12,935 nucleotides of DNA, from assembly GCA_902767195.1 (NCBI GenBank), contig CACXGS010000162.1, positions 1 to 12,935 on the forward strand. Reading direction: 5' to 3'. The translations under genes were made by a program, and so were the position numbers. This document shows, one piece after another, positions 1-7,392 of this stretch (its first letter is position 1; each line of letters begins with the position of its first letter). The stretch is from an uncultured Lachnospiraceae bacterium. GTDB taxonomy: Bacteria; Bacillota_A; Clostridia; Lachnospirales; Lachnospiraceae. The notes under the pieces were generated by a model. The model searched no databases, had not been told where the DNA came from, and saw nothing but the letters and a program-made list of their open reading frames with translations.

Positions 1-1
1 C

Positions 2-103
2 CTGGAGGAAACAATAGCTCACGAGGAGGCTTCTGAGGCTCCGGAACCGGAGGATATTCCGGAAGTCGGAGATGGTGAGGGAGCTGAACGGGATGATGTT
101 TAA
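2..103 (+). CDS. C-terminal end of an unidentified upstream protein (partial)
   Basis: The reading frame beginning at base 2 is open for 33 codons and stops at TAA 101-103; its start lies left of the window. The visible tail is strongly acidic and proline/alanine containing (EEASEAPEPEDIPEV, then GDGEGAERDDV) and looks disordered. A strong hairpin follows 12 bases after the stop, which supports this as a true gene end. The other two plus frames are closed by stops within this stretch or show no coding character. The family cannot be recognised from so short a tail, so no function is proposed. Confidence 0.6.
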   Translation: MEETIAHEEASEAPEPEDIPEVGDGEGAERDDV

Positions 104-115
104 GAAATAAAAAGG

Positions 116-151
116 AAAAATGCGTGGCGCTTACTGCAGCCACGCATTTTT
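116..151. terminator. Bidirectional intrinsic terminator between convergent genes
   Basis: Bases 116-128 (five A, then TGCGTGGC) pair perfectly with 139-151 (GCCACGCA, then T run), giving a 13 bp stem with a 10-base loop. On the plus strand the hairpin ends in a T run; on the minus strand the A run becomes the T run. It sits between the stop of the left-edge plus gene (103) and the stop of the minus-strand SGNH gene (173), so it can serve both transcription units. Confidence 0.85.
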
Positions 152-172
152 GATTAGATTCCTGATGAAAGT

Positions 173-1942
173 TTATTGTTGATCCGGTTGTTCTGCTGCT
201 TCAGAAGCTGCTTCTGCAGCGGCTTTTTCGGCTTCGCGGGCGGCACGCTTCTCTTCTCCTTTTAAGCGGGCTTTTTCATAGCGCTCGTTGTATTCTTCGA
301 TCGGATCCAGATCGGAACGACGTTCTGTAATATATCGAAGGTCAAATGTAGCGGAGTCTATTTCAAAACGAGTAATATTGTCATAGACAACTATATTCAA
401 TCCATGCCTGTTATCACTGTACTCTTTGTTATTGATTACAGTTGAAACGCTGCCGCCGGCTGCCGTACTTTCACTTTTAACGGAAAAGTAACCGGCTCCG
501 GTAAGCAGTACAGGATCTTTTCCATCCGGAGTGCCTATGACATAATCATCTTCATCAAGTGTTTCATTGTAGACATCTGATACATAAAAGTGTCCGTCTT
601 CCAGACGGCCGTCCACAAGAATTCTTCCTTTCTTAGAAGGTGACTTTTCTTCCAGAATAACCTTTCCTTCTGTTCTGATTCCCACATAAGCCTGTTCATG
701 GCGAAGTGTCGGGAAAAGGCGGAATCCCATATTTTTCATCTGGTCTTTTATTTCATCGGGGAAGCTGGATGTAGCATCTCCTGCTACTGACAGAAAAACA
801 GTAAATCGATCATCGTCAACAGCTTCCAGATAAGAGGACAGTTCTGCAATGGTCGTAATTTTACTGTCCTCTCTCATATAATCGTATTGTTTGGACTGTT
901 CCTTAATATAGTCGTAGGAAGGATCATTCCTTACGTCATCAAGAGTATAGTTTTCTTTTAGATACCGGCCCAGATAGTCGGTAAATTTCCGGGCACCCCT
1001 GAAATTCGGATGTAAAGTCTCCATGTAATCAAATGGAAAATAGAGGTTTATTTCTTCCGCTAAATCAGCTTCGTTAAAATCAATGAATGGTACATTTAAT
1101 TCTTTAGCTATCTGATTAGAGATATCATGCCGAATATCAGGCCAGTATTTTGGCAGCTTTATTAAAACGAGTTCAAGGTTATGCTCATTGCAAAACTGAT
1201 AAATACGCTTGATAATATCTCTATTATCCTCACCGCTCTCTTTTATAAAAGCGTTGGGATCGGTTTCAAGTTTTTCATATTCTTCTGTCAGGTCCCAGTG
1301 TGGTAACAGAATGTCTTTTGCTTCTAAAGAAGTAGATCCTTGAGTATATGAAATATGCTGTCCTCTTGTATATAAGAAATTTTCCTGATTTGTAAATGCT
1401 TTAAAGTCATCCCGATTTAACTCATTCCAACGGGAATGATAGCGAAACAGGGGGATAATATTTTCCAGATAATTAAGGTCTTCATATCTTTCTGACAGCT
1501 CTCTTACTGCAGCTTCTTTTACAGGAGAAAAACGCATGTGGGCAATAGCCTTTTCATTGAAAAACTTTAGGCTGTCATGTTCTTTTTCTTTCGCGACGAA
1601 ATAAGAGGTATCCAGGACAACCACTTTAAGAGAATCTTTATGCAGACGATAGACTTCCTGAATCCAGTAATAAGAAGAAAGCAGCGGCTGACGTTCAGTT
1701 CCCAGATTATAAGCGCAGATGCCGTAATTATCATATAATTCAATAGGGGCTATTCCGCTTGCTACCTGGCTTGTGCCGAGAAACAATACCTGAATGCTGT
1801 TCTTTGGCTCTTCATAAAACTCCTTCATCGTATTATCGTTATTCCAGGTAGTCCATGTCGGAGTAAAAAGCTTTGTCAGCAGAAGAAGAATACACAGGAG
1901 AGCAGAACAGAATAAAATTATCTTAAGAATATTTTTTAACAT
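173..1942 (-). CDS. Membrane-anchored SGNH/AlgX-like partner of MBOAT acyltransferase, with C-terminal ILEI/FAM3-like module
   Basis: This 589-residue protein probably works outside the cell in O-acylation of a surface glycan together with the MBOAT encoded just upstream, as DltD, PatB and AlgJ/AlgX do in related systems. Residues 5-24 form one N-terminal membrane segment. SGNH-type motifs follow: a block with the presumed nucleophile (LFLGTSQ, S58), YNLG at 78-81, and a late block ETLHPN with H311. In most relatives the position three before the His is Asp; here it is Glu (E308). Residues about 362-423 and 496-535 resemble the two halves of the ILEI/FAM3 fold, in reversed order. The C-terminus (about 546-589) is an Ala/Glu/Lys/Arg-rich helix, possibly coiled coil. 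The start lies 3 bases after the MBOAT stop and lacks a good ribosome binding site, which suggests translational coupling. Family is confident; the substrate is unknown. Confidence 0.85.
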   Translation of the reverse strand: MLKNILKIILFCSALLCILLLLTKLFTPTWTTWNNDNTMKEFYEEPKNSIQVLFLGTSQVASGIAPIELYDNYGICAYNLGTERQPLLSSYYWIQEVYRLHKDSLKVVVLDTSYFVAKEKEHDSLKFFNEKAIAHMRFSPVKEAAVRELSERYEDLNYLENIIPLFRYHSRWNELNRDDFKAFTNQENFLYTRGQHISYTQGSTSLEAKDILLPHWDLTEEYEKLETDPNAFIKESGEDNRDIIKRIYQFCNEHNLELVLIKLPKYWPDIRHDISNQIAKELNVPFIDFNEADLAEEINLYFPFDYMETLHPNFRGARKFTDYLGRYLKENYTLDDVRNDPSYDYIKEQSKQYDYMREDSKITTIAELSSYLEAVDDDRFTVFLSVAGDATSSFPDEIKDQMKNMGFRLFPTLRHEQAYVGIRTEGKVILEEKSPSKKGRILVDGRLEDGHFYVSDVYNETLDEDDYVIGTPDGKDPVLLTGAGYFSVKSESTAAGGSVSTVINNKEYSDNRHGLNIVVYDNITRFEIDSATFDLRYITERRSDLDPIEEYNERYEKARLKGEEKRAAREAEKAAAEAASEAAEQPDQQ

Positions 1943-1945
1943 AAT

Positions 1946-3520
1946 TTAAAATGCCCCATATGCGAAGTTGGAAGTATCAAATGCGGAACCGTACATTCCG
2001 TAAATAATAACGAAGACAATTAACCCGAGATAGATGATCCATCTCAATAACAGAGGTTGAGTCGCAATTTTCGCACGGATCCGGATCCCTCGCTCATGCA
2101 TAAAATCAATAATCCACATCAACACCAGAGTAATCAGTACGACATGGAAATTCCTTCTGTCAAGTCCGTGAGTAAAAATATTTTCATTGATTAAAACCCA
2201 GAGTTTGGACTCGGCAAATATCCTTTGAACCGTATAGAAAAAGCCGTCGATAGTCCCTGTTGCTGTCAGCATTCTGCCTATACAGAAGAACAGGAATGTT
2301 TTGATCATTTTAAAGAGTTTAAGACCAAAGGATTCAGGATGAATCTTCAGAAGTTCGCGGAACTTCTTAAACTCCGGAGCGAAGATCGTCTCTATAAGAA
2401 TCAGAATACCCCAGTAAAGGCCCCAGACGATATAATCTTCTCCGGTTCCATGCCAAAGACCTGTAAGGAACCAGGTAATCATCAAAGGAACAGCCGTCCC
2501 GATAATCGTTCCGAGACGTTTCATCTTATGCTTCCGGAAAAAACCGCAGAATTTCATAAAGGGTTTCCACATGGCAATGGGCATATAGACATAATCTTTA
2601 AACCATGTGCCGAGGGTGATATGCCATCTTCTCCAGAATTCAGCAGCATCCTTTGCAAAGAAAGGCTGACGGAAGTTTTCATCAATTGTGATGCCCATCG
2701 TTTCTGCGGCCCCGATGACAATATCCATACAACCTGAAAAATCCGCATAGATTGCAAAGGCGTTTGCCAACACGGCACAGATCACTTCAACTCCTGCGTA
2801 GTTCTGCAGATTGGTAAAAATTTCAGTGGAAAAGAGAGTCAACCGGTCAGCACAGACCAGCTTTTTTGTAATACCCCATATCATTCGTTGCAGACCGTAA
2901 CAGACCCGGTTGTAGTCAAAACCCGGCAGATTATCAAATTGTTCGAAAAGTTTCGGCCAGCGGTTTATCGGTCCCTGTACGACCGAAGGGAAAAAGGAAA
3001 TTGCCAGAAAAATATTGATCGGGTTTTTTTCCCAGGACGCTTTTCTCCAATAGACATCTAACAGATAACCTACCCCGGAAAATGTATAGTAAGAGATCCC
3101 AAGCGGAACCAATAACTTGCCAAATGTAAAATCCCGGAGAGATTCTACACGATCCCATCCGTAAAGACCACCCGCTTTTGTGTAAACGAGAACTCCAAGA
3201 ACGGCGGCTAGGCCTATCAGCAGAAAAGGAAAGGCAAACATTTTATATCGGCGCAGAAGCTGCTGCTTTTTCTTCCTATCGAGATCTGCTGTCCGTCGTT
3301 CATATCCCTGGTAAATCCAGTGCATGATAAAAGAAATCAGATAGATAATCAACGTTGTCCACAGAAGAATGATCAGAGTTGTATAATCTGTCCCATATGA
3401 GTAGAAAATAATATTTCCGGCAAGAAGAACAAACTTGCGGAGCCTTTTAAACGGCGAGGCAAGATAAAGGAGCAGAAAAGCAGTAAAAAAAACAAGAAAT
3501 GTTAAAGTGTTATATTGCAT
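1946..3520 (-). CDS. MBOAT-family membrane O-acyltransferase
   Basis: This 524-residue polytopic membrane protein belongs to the DltB/AlgI/PatA group, which moves acyl groups (usually acetyl) across the membrane for transfer to a glycan or teichoic acid. Visible hallmarks are many hydrophobic segments, PLGISYYTFSGVGYLLDVYW at 138-158, the block EFWRRWHITLGTWFKDYVY at 294-312 with H300, and LTGLWHG at 352-358 with H357, the residue expected to be catalytic. The C-terminus ends FAYGAF, like the aromatic ends of DltB-type proteins. The frame stays open upstream to 3616, but ATG at 3518-3520 is the better start: AGGGGA lies 4 bases upstream, and the first residues (MQYNTLTFLVFF) lead straight into the first membrane segment as in relatives. 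It is the first gene of a two-gene operon with the SGNH partner. Acetyl is the likely group, by family; the acceptor is probably the polysaccharide made by the divergent genes. Confidence 0.93.
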   Translation of the reverse strand: MQYNTLTFLVFFTAFLLLYLASPFKRLRKFVLLAGNIIFYSYGTDYTTLIILLWTTLIIYLISFIMHWIYQGYERRTADLDRKKKQQLLRRYKMFAFPFLLIGLAAVLGVLVYTKAGGLYGWDRVESLRDFTFGKLLVPLGISYYTFSGVGYLLDVYWRKASWEKNPINIFLAISFFPSVVQGPINRWPKLFEQFDNLPGFDYNRVCYGLQRMIWGITKKLVCADRLTLFSTEIFTNLQNYAGVEVICAVLANAFAIYADFSGCMDIVIGAAETMGITIDENFRQPFFAKDAAEFWRRWHITLGTWFKDYVYMPIAMWKPFMKFCGFFRKHKMKRLGTIIGTAVPLMITWFLTGLWHGTGEDYIVWGLYWGILILIETIFAPEFKKFRELLKIHPESFGLKLFKMIKTFLFFCIGRMLTATGTIDGFFYTVQRIFAESKLWVLINENIFTHGLDRRNFHVVLITLVLMWIIDFMHERGIRIRAKIATQPLLLRWIIYLGLIVFVIIYGMYGSAFDTSNFAYGAF

Positions 3521-3524
3521 GCGT

Positions 3525-3530
3525 TCCCCT
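3525..3530 (-). promoter_or_regulatory. Ribosome binding site that fixes the MBOAT start
   Basis: On the minus strand AGGGGA (within AAAAGGGGAACGC) stands 4 bases before ATG at 3520. No comparable purine-rich site precedes the upstream in-frame ATG at 3616, so the start at 3520 is preferred. Confidence 0.75.
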
Positions 3531-3573
3531 TTTGGTATAGACAAGTATACCGAATATCCCCTTAATACCTTTA

Positions 3574-3582
3574 AATATAGCA
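3574..3582 (-). promoter_or_regulatory. Candidate extended -10 promoter for the MBOAT-SGNH operon
   Basis: Read on the minus strand, bases 3582-3574 are TGCTATATT, an extended -10 element (TGn followed by TATATT) about 54 bases before the MBOAT ATG. No good -35 lies 16-18 bases further upstream, where the sequence is CG-rich; extended -10 promoters often tolerate this. It faces away from the plus-strand promoter in the same gap. Confidence 0.35.
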
Positions 3583-3633
3583 CAAAGCCGAAAAGCGCGC
3601 GAGCGTTTTGTAACAATTCTGTAGCATTTAAGG

Positions 3634-3661
3634 TTGATTTCGATTGGAAATAGCTTATACT
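3634..3661 (+). promoter_or_regulatory. Sigma-A type promoter for the plus-strand polysaccharide operon
   Basis: TTGATT at 3634-3639 and TATACT at 3656-3661 are separated by 16 bases, close to the consensus for the vegetative sigma factor. The expected transcript would start near 3668, giving a leader of about 37 bases before ATG 3705. That is too short for a riboswitch or attenuator. Confidence 0.6.
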
Positions 3662-3704
3662 AAGTAAAAGAAGATTTTTTCGGAAAACGATAATCAGGGC
3701 AATT

Positions 3705-4946
3705 ATGGTATGCCGGAAAAAATTCGATGAGTTTGGGAATTGGAGGCTGCTTATAAAAAACAGTTATAGAATAAGATACGTGTTTCTGCTTATCGGCGCA
3801 ATTATAGCGCTGCTGTTTTTATGTGTAAAACCGGTTAAAGCAGAATATACTCCACCGTTAAAAAAGAAGACATTGACACTGACAAATCAAAATAAGACAA
3901 AGAAAATGACGGTTAAAGCCGGAACTATTATCAGGCTGAAAGTAAAATATAAAAAGAAAACCGTCAAAGCATCCGAAATCAAATTCACATCTTCAAAGAA
4001 AAAGGTCGCAGCAGTTTCAGCTGAGGGAGTGATTACAACTAAAAAAGCCGGAAAAGCTGTTATTAAACTTAAAAGAAAGAAAAAAAAGCAGTATGTTACT
4101 TTAAAGCTTGTGATTTTACCTGCAGATCCTGTTTCTCTGATAGAATCGGATGAAGAAGTAGCTGCAGAAGAAGTTGAAGCGGACACAGATATTAAGAATA
4201 TTGAGCCGGCAAAGGCCTATACTGCTCAGACATCGGCATTTTGTGCCAAACACACACATATTTGGAAACCGGTAGCTGTGGAAAACTATCCGGCAGAATA
4301 TTGTTCTAAATGCGGAATCGAAAGATGGATCGGTTCAGATGAACTTAAGAAGGAGGCTGTTGTCAGTACCTCCCGTAAATTCATTATGATCGGAGACTCT
4401 TATGGAGCACGCTCCTCCAGTTGGGGTGGTAATTATACATGGCCGTATCAGCTTTGCAAACTTATGGGGCTGGGAGAAAAGCAGGCATATATTTCCGCTA
4501 AAGGAGGATATGGATTTGCAACAGAACTTACAGGAGGAACAAGGTATTTCTCTGATTTGCTCCGACTGATTGATCCGGATCCGAAAGTTACAGATATTGT
4601 AATAGTCGGAGGAGTGGGAAACGATGCCGGAAGAACAAAGGTAGAAATTCAGAGAGGCTTTATCGATATAACAATGGAAGCCTTTGTTCGATTTCCGAAT
4701 GCCAGGATTATCTATGCGGCACCGAATATCCATATCAGCAGTGCAGATGCACAGAAAAGCCGGGACGAAAGAAGAGCATGGAACAAATCTTTCTGCATGA
4801 TGTATGGATGGCTTTATCTGGATGGATGTGAAAAGATTTTGCCGGCTGAGGACATTTATTTCAGAGCAGATAAACATCATCCGAACGAAGCAGGAGAAGA
4901 AATCCTTGGCGCAGGCCTGATCGAAAAGCTGAAGAGATTTTTATAA
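3705..4946 (+). CDS. Secreted SGNH/GDSL hydrolase-like protein with basic BIG2-type Ig domain
   Basis: This 413-residue protein has an N-terminal hydrophobic segment (about 24-41) followed by VKA-EY (44-48), a plausible signal peptidase site; otherwise it stays anchored. Residues 53-138 form a BIG2-like Ig domain (IKFTSSKKKVAAVSAEGVI) holding about 27 lysines. An acidic linker (147-168) follows, then a possible zinc-ribbon with C180, H183, H185, C200 and C203. The rest (224-413) is an SGNH domain with all expected blocks: GDSYG (S232), the AKGGYGF region, GGVGND (N306) and DKHHPN (D389, H392). It probably removes or transfers acyl groups on a surface glycan. It is the first gene behind a good promoter, ahead of the sugar-assembly genes. 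ATG 3705 has a weak AGGG site 4-5 bases upstream and is the only start that keeps the full signal segment. Esterase activity is inferred from the family; the substrate is unknown. Confidence 0.85.
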   Translation: MVCRKKFDEFGNWRLLIKNSYRIRYVFLLIGAIIALLFLCVKPVKAEYTPPLKKKTLTLTNQNKTKKMTVKAGTIIRLKVKYKKKTVKASEIKFTSSKKKVAAVSAEGVITTKKAGKAVIKLKRKKKKQYVTLKLVILPADPVSLIESDEEVAAEEVEADTDIKNIEPAKAYTAQTSAFCAKHTHIWKPVAVENYPAEYCSKCGIERWIGSDELKKEAVVSTSRKFIMIGDSYGARSSSWGGNYTWPYQLCKLMGLGEKQAYISAKGGYGFATELTGGTRYFSDLLRLIDPDPKVTDIVIVGGVGNDAGRTKVEIQRGFIDITMEAFVRFPNARIIYAAPNIHISSADAQKSRDERRAWNKSFCMMYGWLYLDGCEKILPAEDIYFRADKHHPNEAGEEILGAGLIEKLKRFL

Positions 4947-5005
4947 GGGGTTAAATAAAAAAATAGGGGAAGCCGTGACAGGGGAGTTGCGGCCAAAGAG
5001 GGATT

Positions 5006-6451
5006 ATGTATCAAAAAAGTGAAGAAGGCTGGCTGAAGCACATTGACTTTATTATTATTGATGAGCTGAGTCTTCAGGTAGCTTTAATTATTGCTAACTT
5101 TATACGGCATAGACAACTTACTTACACAATGCCCATCTACAGGACAATGGGAATTGTGCTTGCTGTTCTTAATATTGCAACATTGATTCTGTTTAATACG
5201 ATGCACAATGTTCTTAAGAGAAGTGCAGTTACAGAATTGGTAAAAACCTTTCAACATAGTGTCCTGGTCTTTGCTCTGACTACAACTTTTATGTTTGCTA
5301 CACAAAACGGGAAGGAATACTCTCGTATTGTGTTGTTTCTGACAGCAATTTTCCATTTTATATTAGGTTATATCACCCGTCTGGTTTGGAAATGGGTTTT
5401 ATTGAACAGCAGACTCACTACAGACCGAAAGGGCACCCTATTATTGATTTTAACCCCGGATAATGCCGAAGAAATGATTCATCAGCTTGAAACGAGTGGG
5501 ATGAAAGAATATCGTATAGTCGGGGCTGTATTAAGTGATGGCGTGGGAAAGACTGAAGTAGGAGGTGTTCCGATAGTAGCGGATATAGACAGTGCTTCTT
5601 CTTATATCTGTCAGGAATGGATTGACGGAGTATATATAGATGCATCTGCAGATAATCCGAAGATTTCAAAACTGATAGCAGACTGTCATGAAATGGCCGT
5701 TCCGGTTCATTATCATATCCCGGCTTTTGCCCGGGATGATGCTAAACAGTTCGCGGAGAAGATCGGCGGGACGATGGTTCTGACATCTTCATTTAGCTAT
5801 GCGACAGTTTCACAGATGTTTTTTAAACGCTGTCTGGATATTATCGGCGGATTAATAGGAAGTGTTTTCGCACTGCTGGTTATGATGATTGTGGGGCCGA
5901 TGATTAAGAAAGCTTCACCCGGTCCGATCATTTATTCTCAGGAAAGAGTAGGTCAAAATGGAAAGAGATTTAGAATATTGAAACTTCGCAGTATGTATAT
6001 GAATGCGGATGAGAAGAAGAAAGAGTTGATGGAACAGAACCGTGTAAAGGACGGAATGATGTTCAAGATGGATTTTGATCCCCGAATTATCGGGAATGAG
6101 ATTCTCCCGGACGGAACAAAGAAAACCGGTATCGGGGAGTTTATCCGTAGAACAAGCCTGGATGAATTTCCGCAGTTTTTCAATGTTCTGGCAGGGCAGA
6201 TGAGTCTGGTAGGAACCCGTCCTCCGACAGTGGATGAATGGGAAAAATATGAATTCCACCACAGGGCCAGGCTTGCTTGCAAGCCTGGGATTACCGGTAT
6301 GTGGCAGGTAAGCGGCAGATCAGAGATTACGGATTTTGAAGAGGTGGTAAAGCTGGACACGAGTTATATCGCCAATTGGAGTATGGCACTGGATATCAAG
6401 ATTCTGTTTAAGACAATTGGTACTTTGTTTACAGGTCGCGGGGCGATGTAA
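5006..6451 (+). CDS. Polyprenyl glycosylphosphotransferase (initiating sugar-phosphate transferase)
   Basis: This 481-residue enzyme transfers a hexose 1-phosphate from a nucleotide sugar to undecaprenyl phosphate on the inner membrane face, the first step of repeat-unit synthesis (WbaP/CpsE-type family). Four membrane segments lie at about 12-33, 46-64, 84-98 and 107-130. A Rossmann-like domain covers about 143-260, another membrane stretch 276-300, and then comes the catalytic domain. The catalytic domain shows the family motifs: ASPGPIIYSQERVGQNGK (303-320), the FRILKLRSM block ending at 330, RRTSLDEFPQFFNVLAGQM (381-399) with the catalytic D386-E387 pair, SLVGTRPP (400-407), and KPGITGMWQVSGRS (426-439). 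Length matches the long form of the family. AGAGGGA precedes the ATG by 3 bases. Which sugar is used cannot be read from sequence; galactose or glucose is usual. Confidence 0.95.
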   Translation: MYQKSEEGWLKHIDFIIIDELSLQVALIIANFIRHRQLTYTMPIYRTMGIVLAVLNIATLILFNTMHNVLKRSAVTELVKTFQHSVLVFALTTTFMFATQNGKEYSRIVLFLTAIFHFILGYITRLVWKWVLLNSRLTTDRKGTLLLILTPDNAEEMIHQLETSGMKEYRIVGAVLSDGVGKTEVGGVPIVADIDSASSYICQEWIDGVYIDASADNPKISKLIADCHEMAVPVHYHIPAFARDDAKQFAEKIGGTMVLTSSFSYATVSQMFFKRCLDIIGGLIGSVFALLVMMIVGPMIKKASPGPIIYSQERVGQNGKRFRILKLRSMYMNADEKKKELMEQNRVKDGMMFKMDFDPRIIGNEILPDGTKKTGIGEFIRRTSLDEFPQFFNVLAGQMSLVGTRPPTVDEWEKYEFHHRARLACKPGITGMWQVSGRSEITDFEEVVKLDTSYIANWSMALDIKILFKTIGTLFTGRGAM

Positions 6452-6452
6452 A

Positions 6453-7331
6453 ATGAAGCAGTTGCGAAAAATATGGATTTATGCACAACGACATAAGGAT
6501 TTTATATTTCTGGACTGTATTGTTTACGGTTTGGCTTTTTATGTTGCAATTTTGTTCCGTCGATCTCTTGATATTCCGATAAAGCACGGGGATCTTTTTA
6601 TACGATTCGGTCTTGTCGGGCTTATGGTTTATATTCTGATGGAACTTGTTGACCAGAATTTAAATGGTGTAGTTTCCAGAAGTATGGCCAGAGAGGCAGA
6701 AGCACTGGGAAGGCATATGACGCTGAGCTGGTCAATATATACGGTGATACTGTTCCTGCGAAAAGATGCGCATCTGTTTTCCAGATCAGTTTATGTGATT
6801 ACATTTTTCACATGTTATGTCAGTATTTTTATAGCCCGTACCTTATGGAAAGCATTCGTAAAATACGGACAAAGGCACGACACCATAGCACCAAGAATAC
6901 TGCTGATCTGTGATGCCCCAAAAGCACAGGAGGTCACTGACCGCCTGCTGCGAGGGGCATTTGAGAACAAGTATGAAATAGCAGCGGTGATTGTCAATAG
7001 TAAAGACGGATTGGTTTATGAAGATCACTACCCTTTGGAGAAAGGGCTGGATCAGATTGAAAAATGGATCCGTGATAAGCATGTGCAGGGTGCATATGTG
7101 GAACTCTGGGACGCGAAAGAGGAAAAAGAAGTTATTGAAAAACTGTTGGCAGCCGGAGTGATCGTTCACAAAAGCCTGGGAGACAGCAGCCTCGATTATG
7201 CCAGTATGAGAATCAACGAATTGAGCGATAAGTCCGTTATTACAATAGAGGATTCCACGCCGTCCTTAGCAAAAAAGGCGGATCAGATTCTGGTGCAACT
7301 GAGACGGAAAGATGAGGAAGAAGAAGAGTAA
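6453..7331 (+). CDS. Catalytic-domain-less paralogue of a polyprenyl glycosylphosphotransferase (N-terminal half only)
   Basis: This 292-residue protein matches the layout of the N-terminal half of the enzyme encoded immediately upstream. Hydrophobic segments lie at about 17-35, 47-66, 92-103 and 112-130, followed by a Rossmann-like region at about 147-240 (APRILLICDAPKAQE, then YEIAAVIVN). It ends in RRKDEEEEE where the full enzyme would enter its next membrane stretch and catalytic domain. None of the catalytic motifs (RVGQNGK, DE pair, GTRPP, GxWQ) is present, and no remnant follows in the next bases, so this looks like a stable domain-level truncation, not fresh decay. Start choice: the open frame reaches 6417, inside the upstream gene, but ATG 6453, one base after the upstream stop, is more likely and implies coupled translation. 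It may regulate or scaffold the full enzyme; that role is inference. No enzymatic activity is predicted. Confidence 0.8.
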   Translation: MKQLRKIWIYAQRHKDFIFLDCIVYGLAFYVAILFRRSLDIPIKHGDLFIRFGLVGLMVYILMELVDQNLNGVVSRSMAREAEALGRHMTLSWSIYTVILFLRKDAHLFSRSVYVITFFTCYVSIFIARTLWKAFVKYGQRHDTIAPRILLICDAPKAQEVTDRLLRGAFENKYEIAAVIVNSKDGLVYEDHYPLEKGLDQIEKWIRDKHVQGAYVELWDAKEEKEVIEKLLAAGVIVHKSLGDSSLDYASMRINELSDKSVITIEDSTPSLAKKADQILVQLRRKDEEEEE

Positions 7332-7380
7332 GTCTTTTTTCCGGTCTGAAATGAAAAAATTTGAAGAGAAAACTGATAAA

Positions 7381-7386
7381 AGGAGA
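7381..7386 (+). promoter_or_regulatory. Strong ribosome binding site of the GT2 gene
   Basis: AGGAGA, within AAAAGGAGATAATCT, lies 6 bases before ATG 7393. It is the best Shine-Dalgarno match in the plus-strand gene train and suggests that this gene is translated independently of the coupled pair before it. Confidence 0.8.
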
Positions 7387-7392
7387 TAATCT

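Noticed and set aside
2225..2737. Plus-strand open frame of about 170 codons inside the MBOAT gene
   Set aside because: It is antisense to a clear membrane protein gene, begins at TTG without a ribosome binding site, and its product resembles no family.
4335..4880. Minus-strand open frame of about 181 codons inside the secreted SGNH gene
   Set aside because: It is antisense to the SGNH domain that shows all its motifs; the Cys/Ile/Ser-rich product is typical of a reverse-strand shadow.
6417..6452. Upstream in-frame start for the truncated phosphotransferase paralogue
   Set aside because: It would overlap the full enzyme's coding end by 35 bases, adds residues unlike the family, and ATG 6453 fits the usual start of the first membrane segment.
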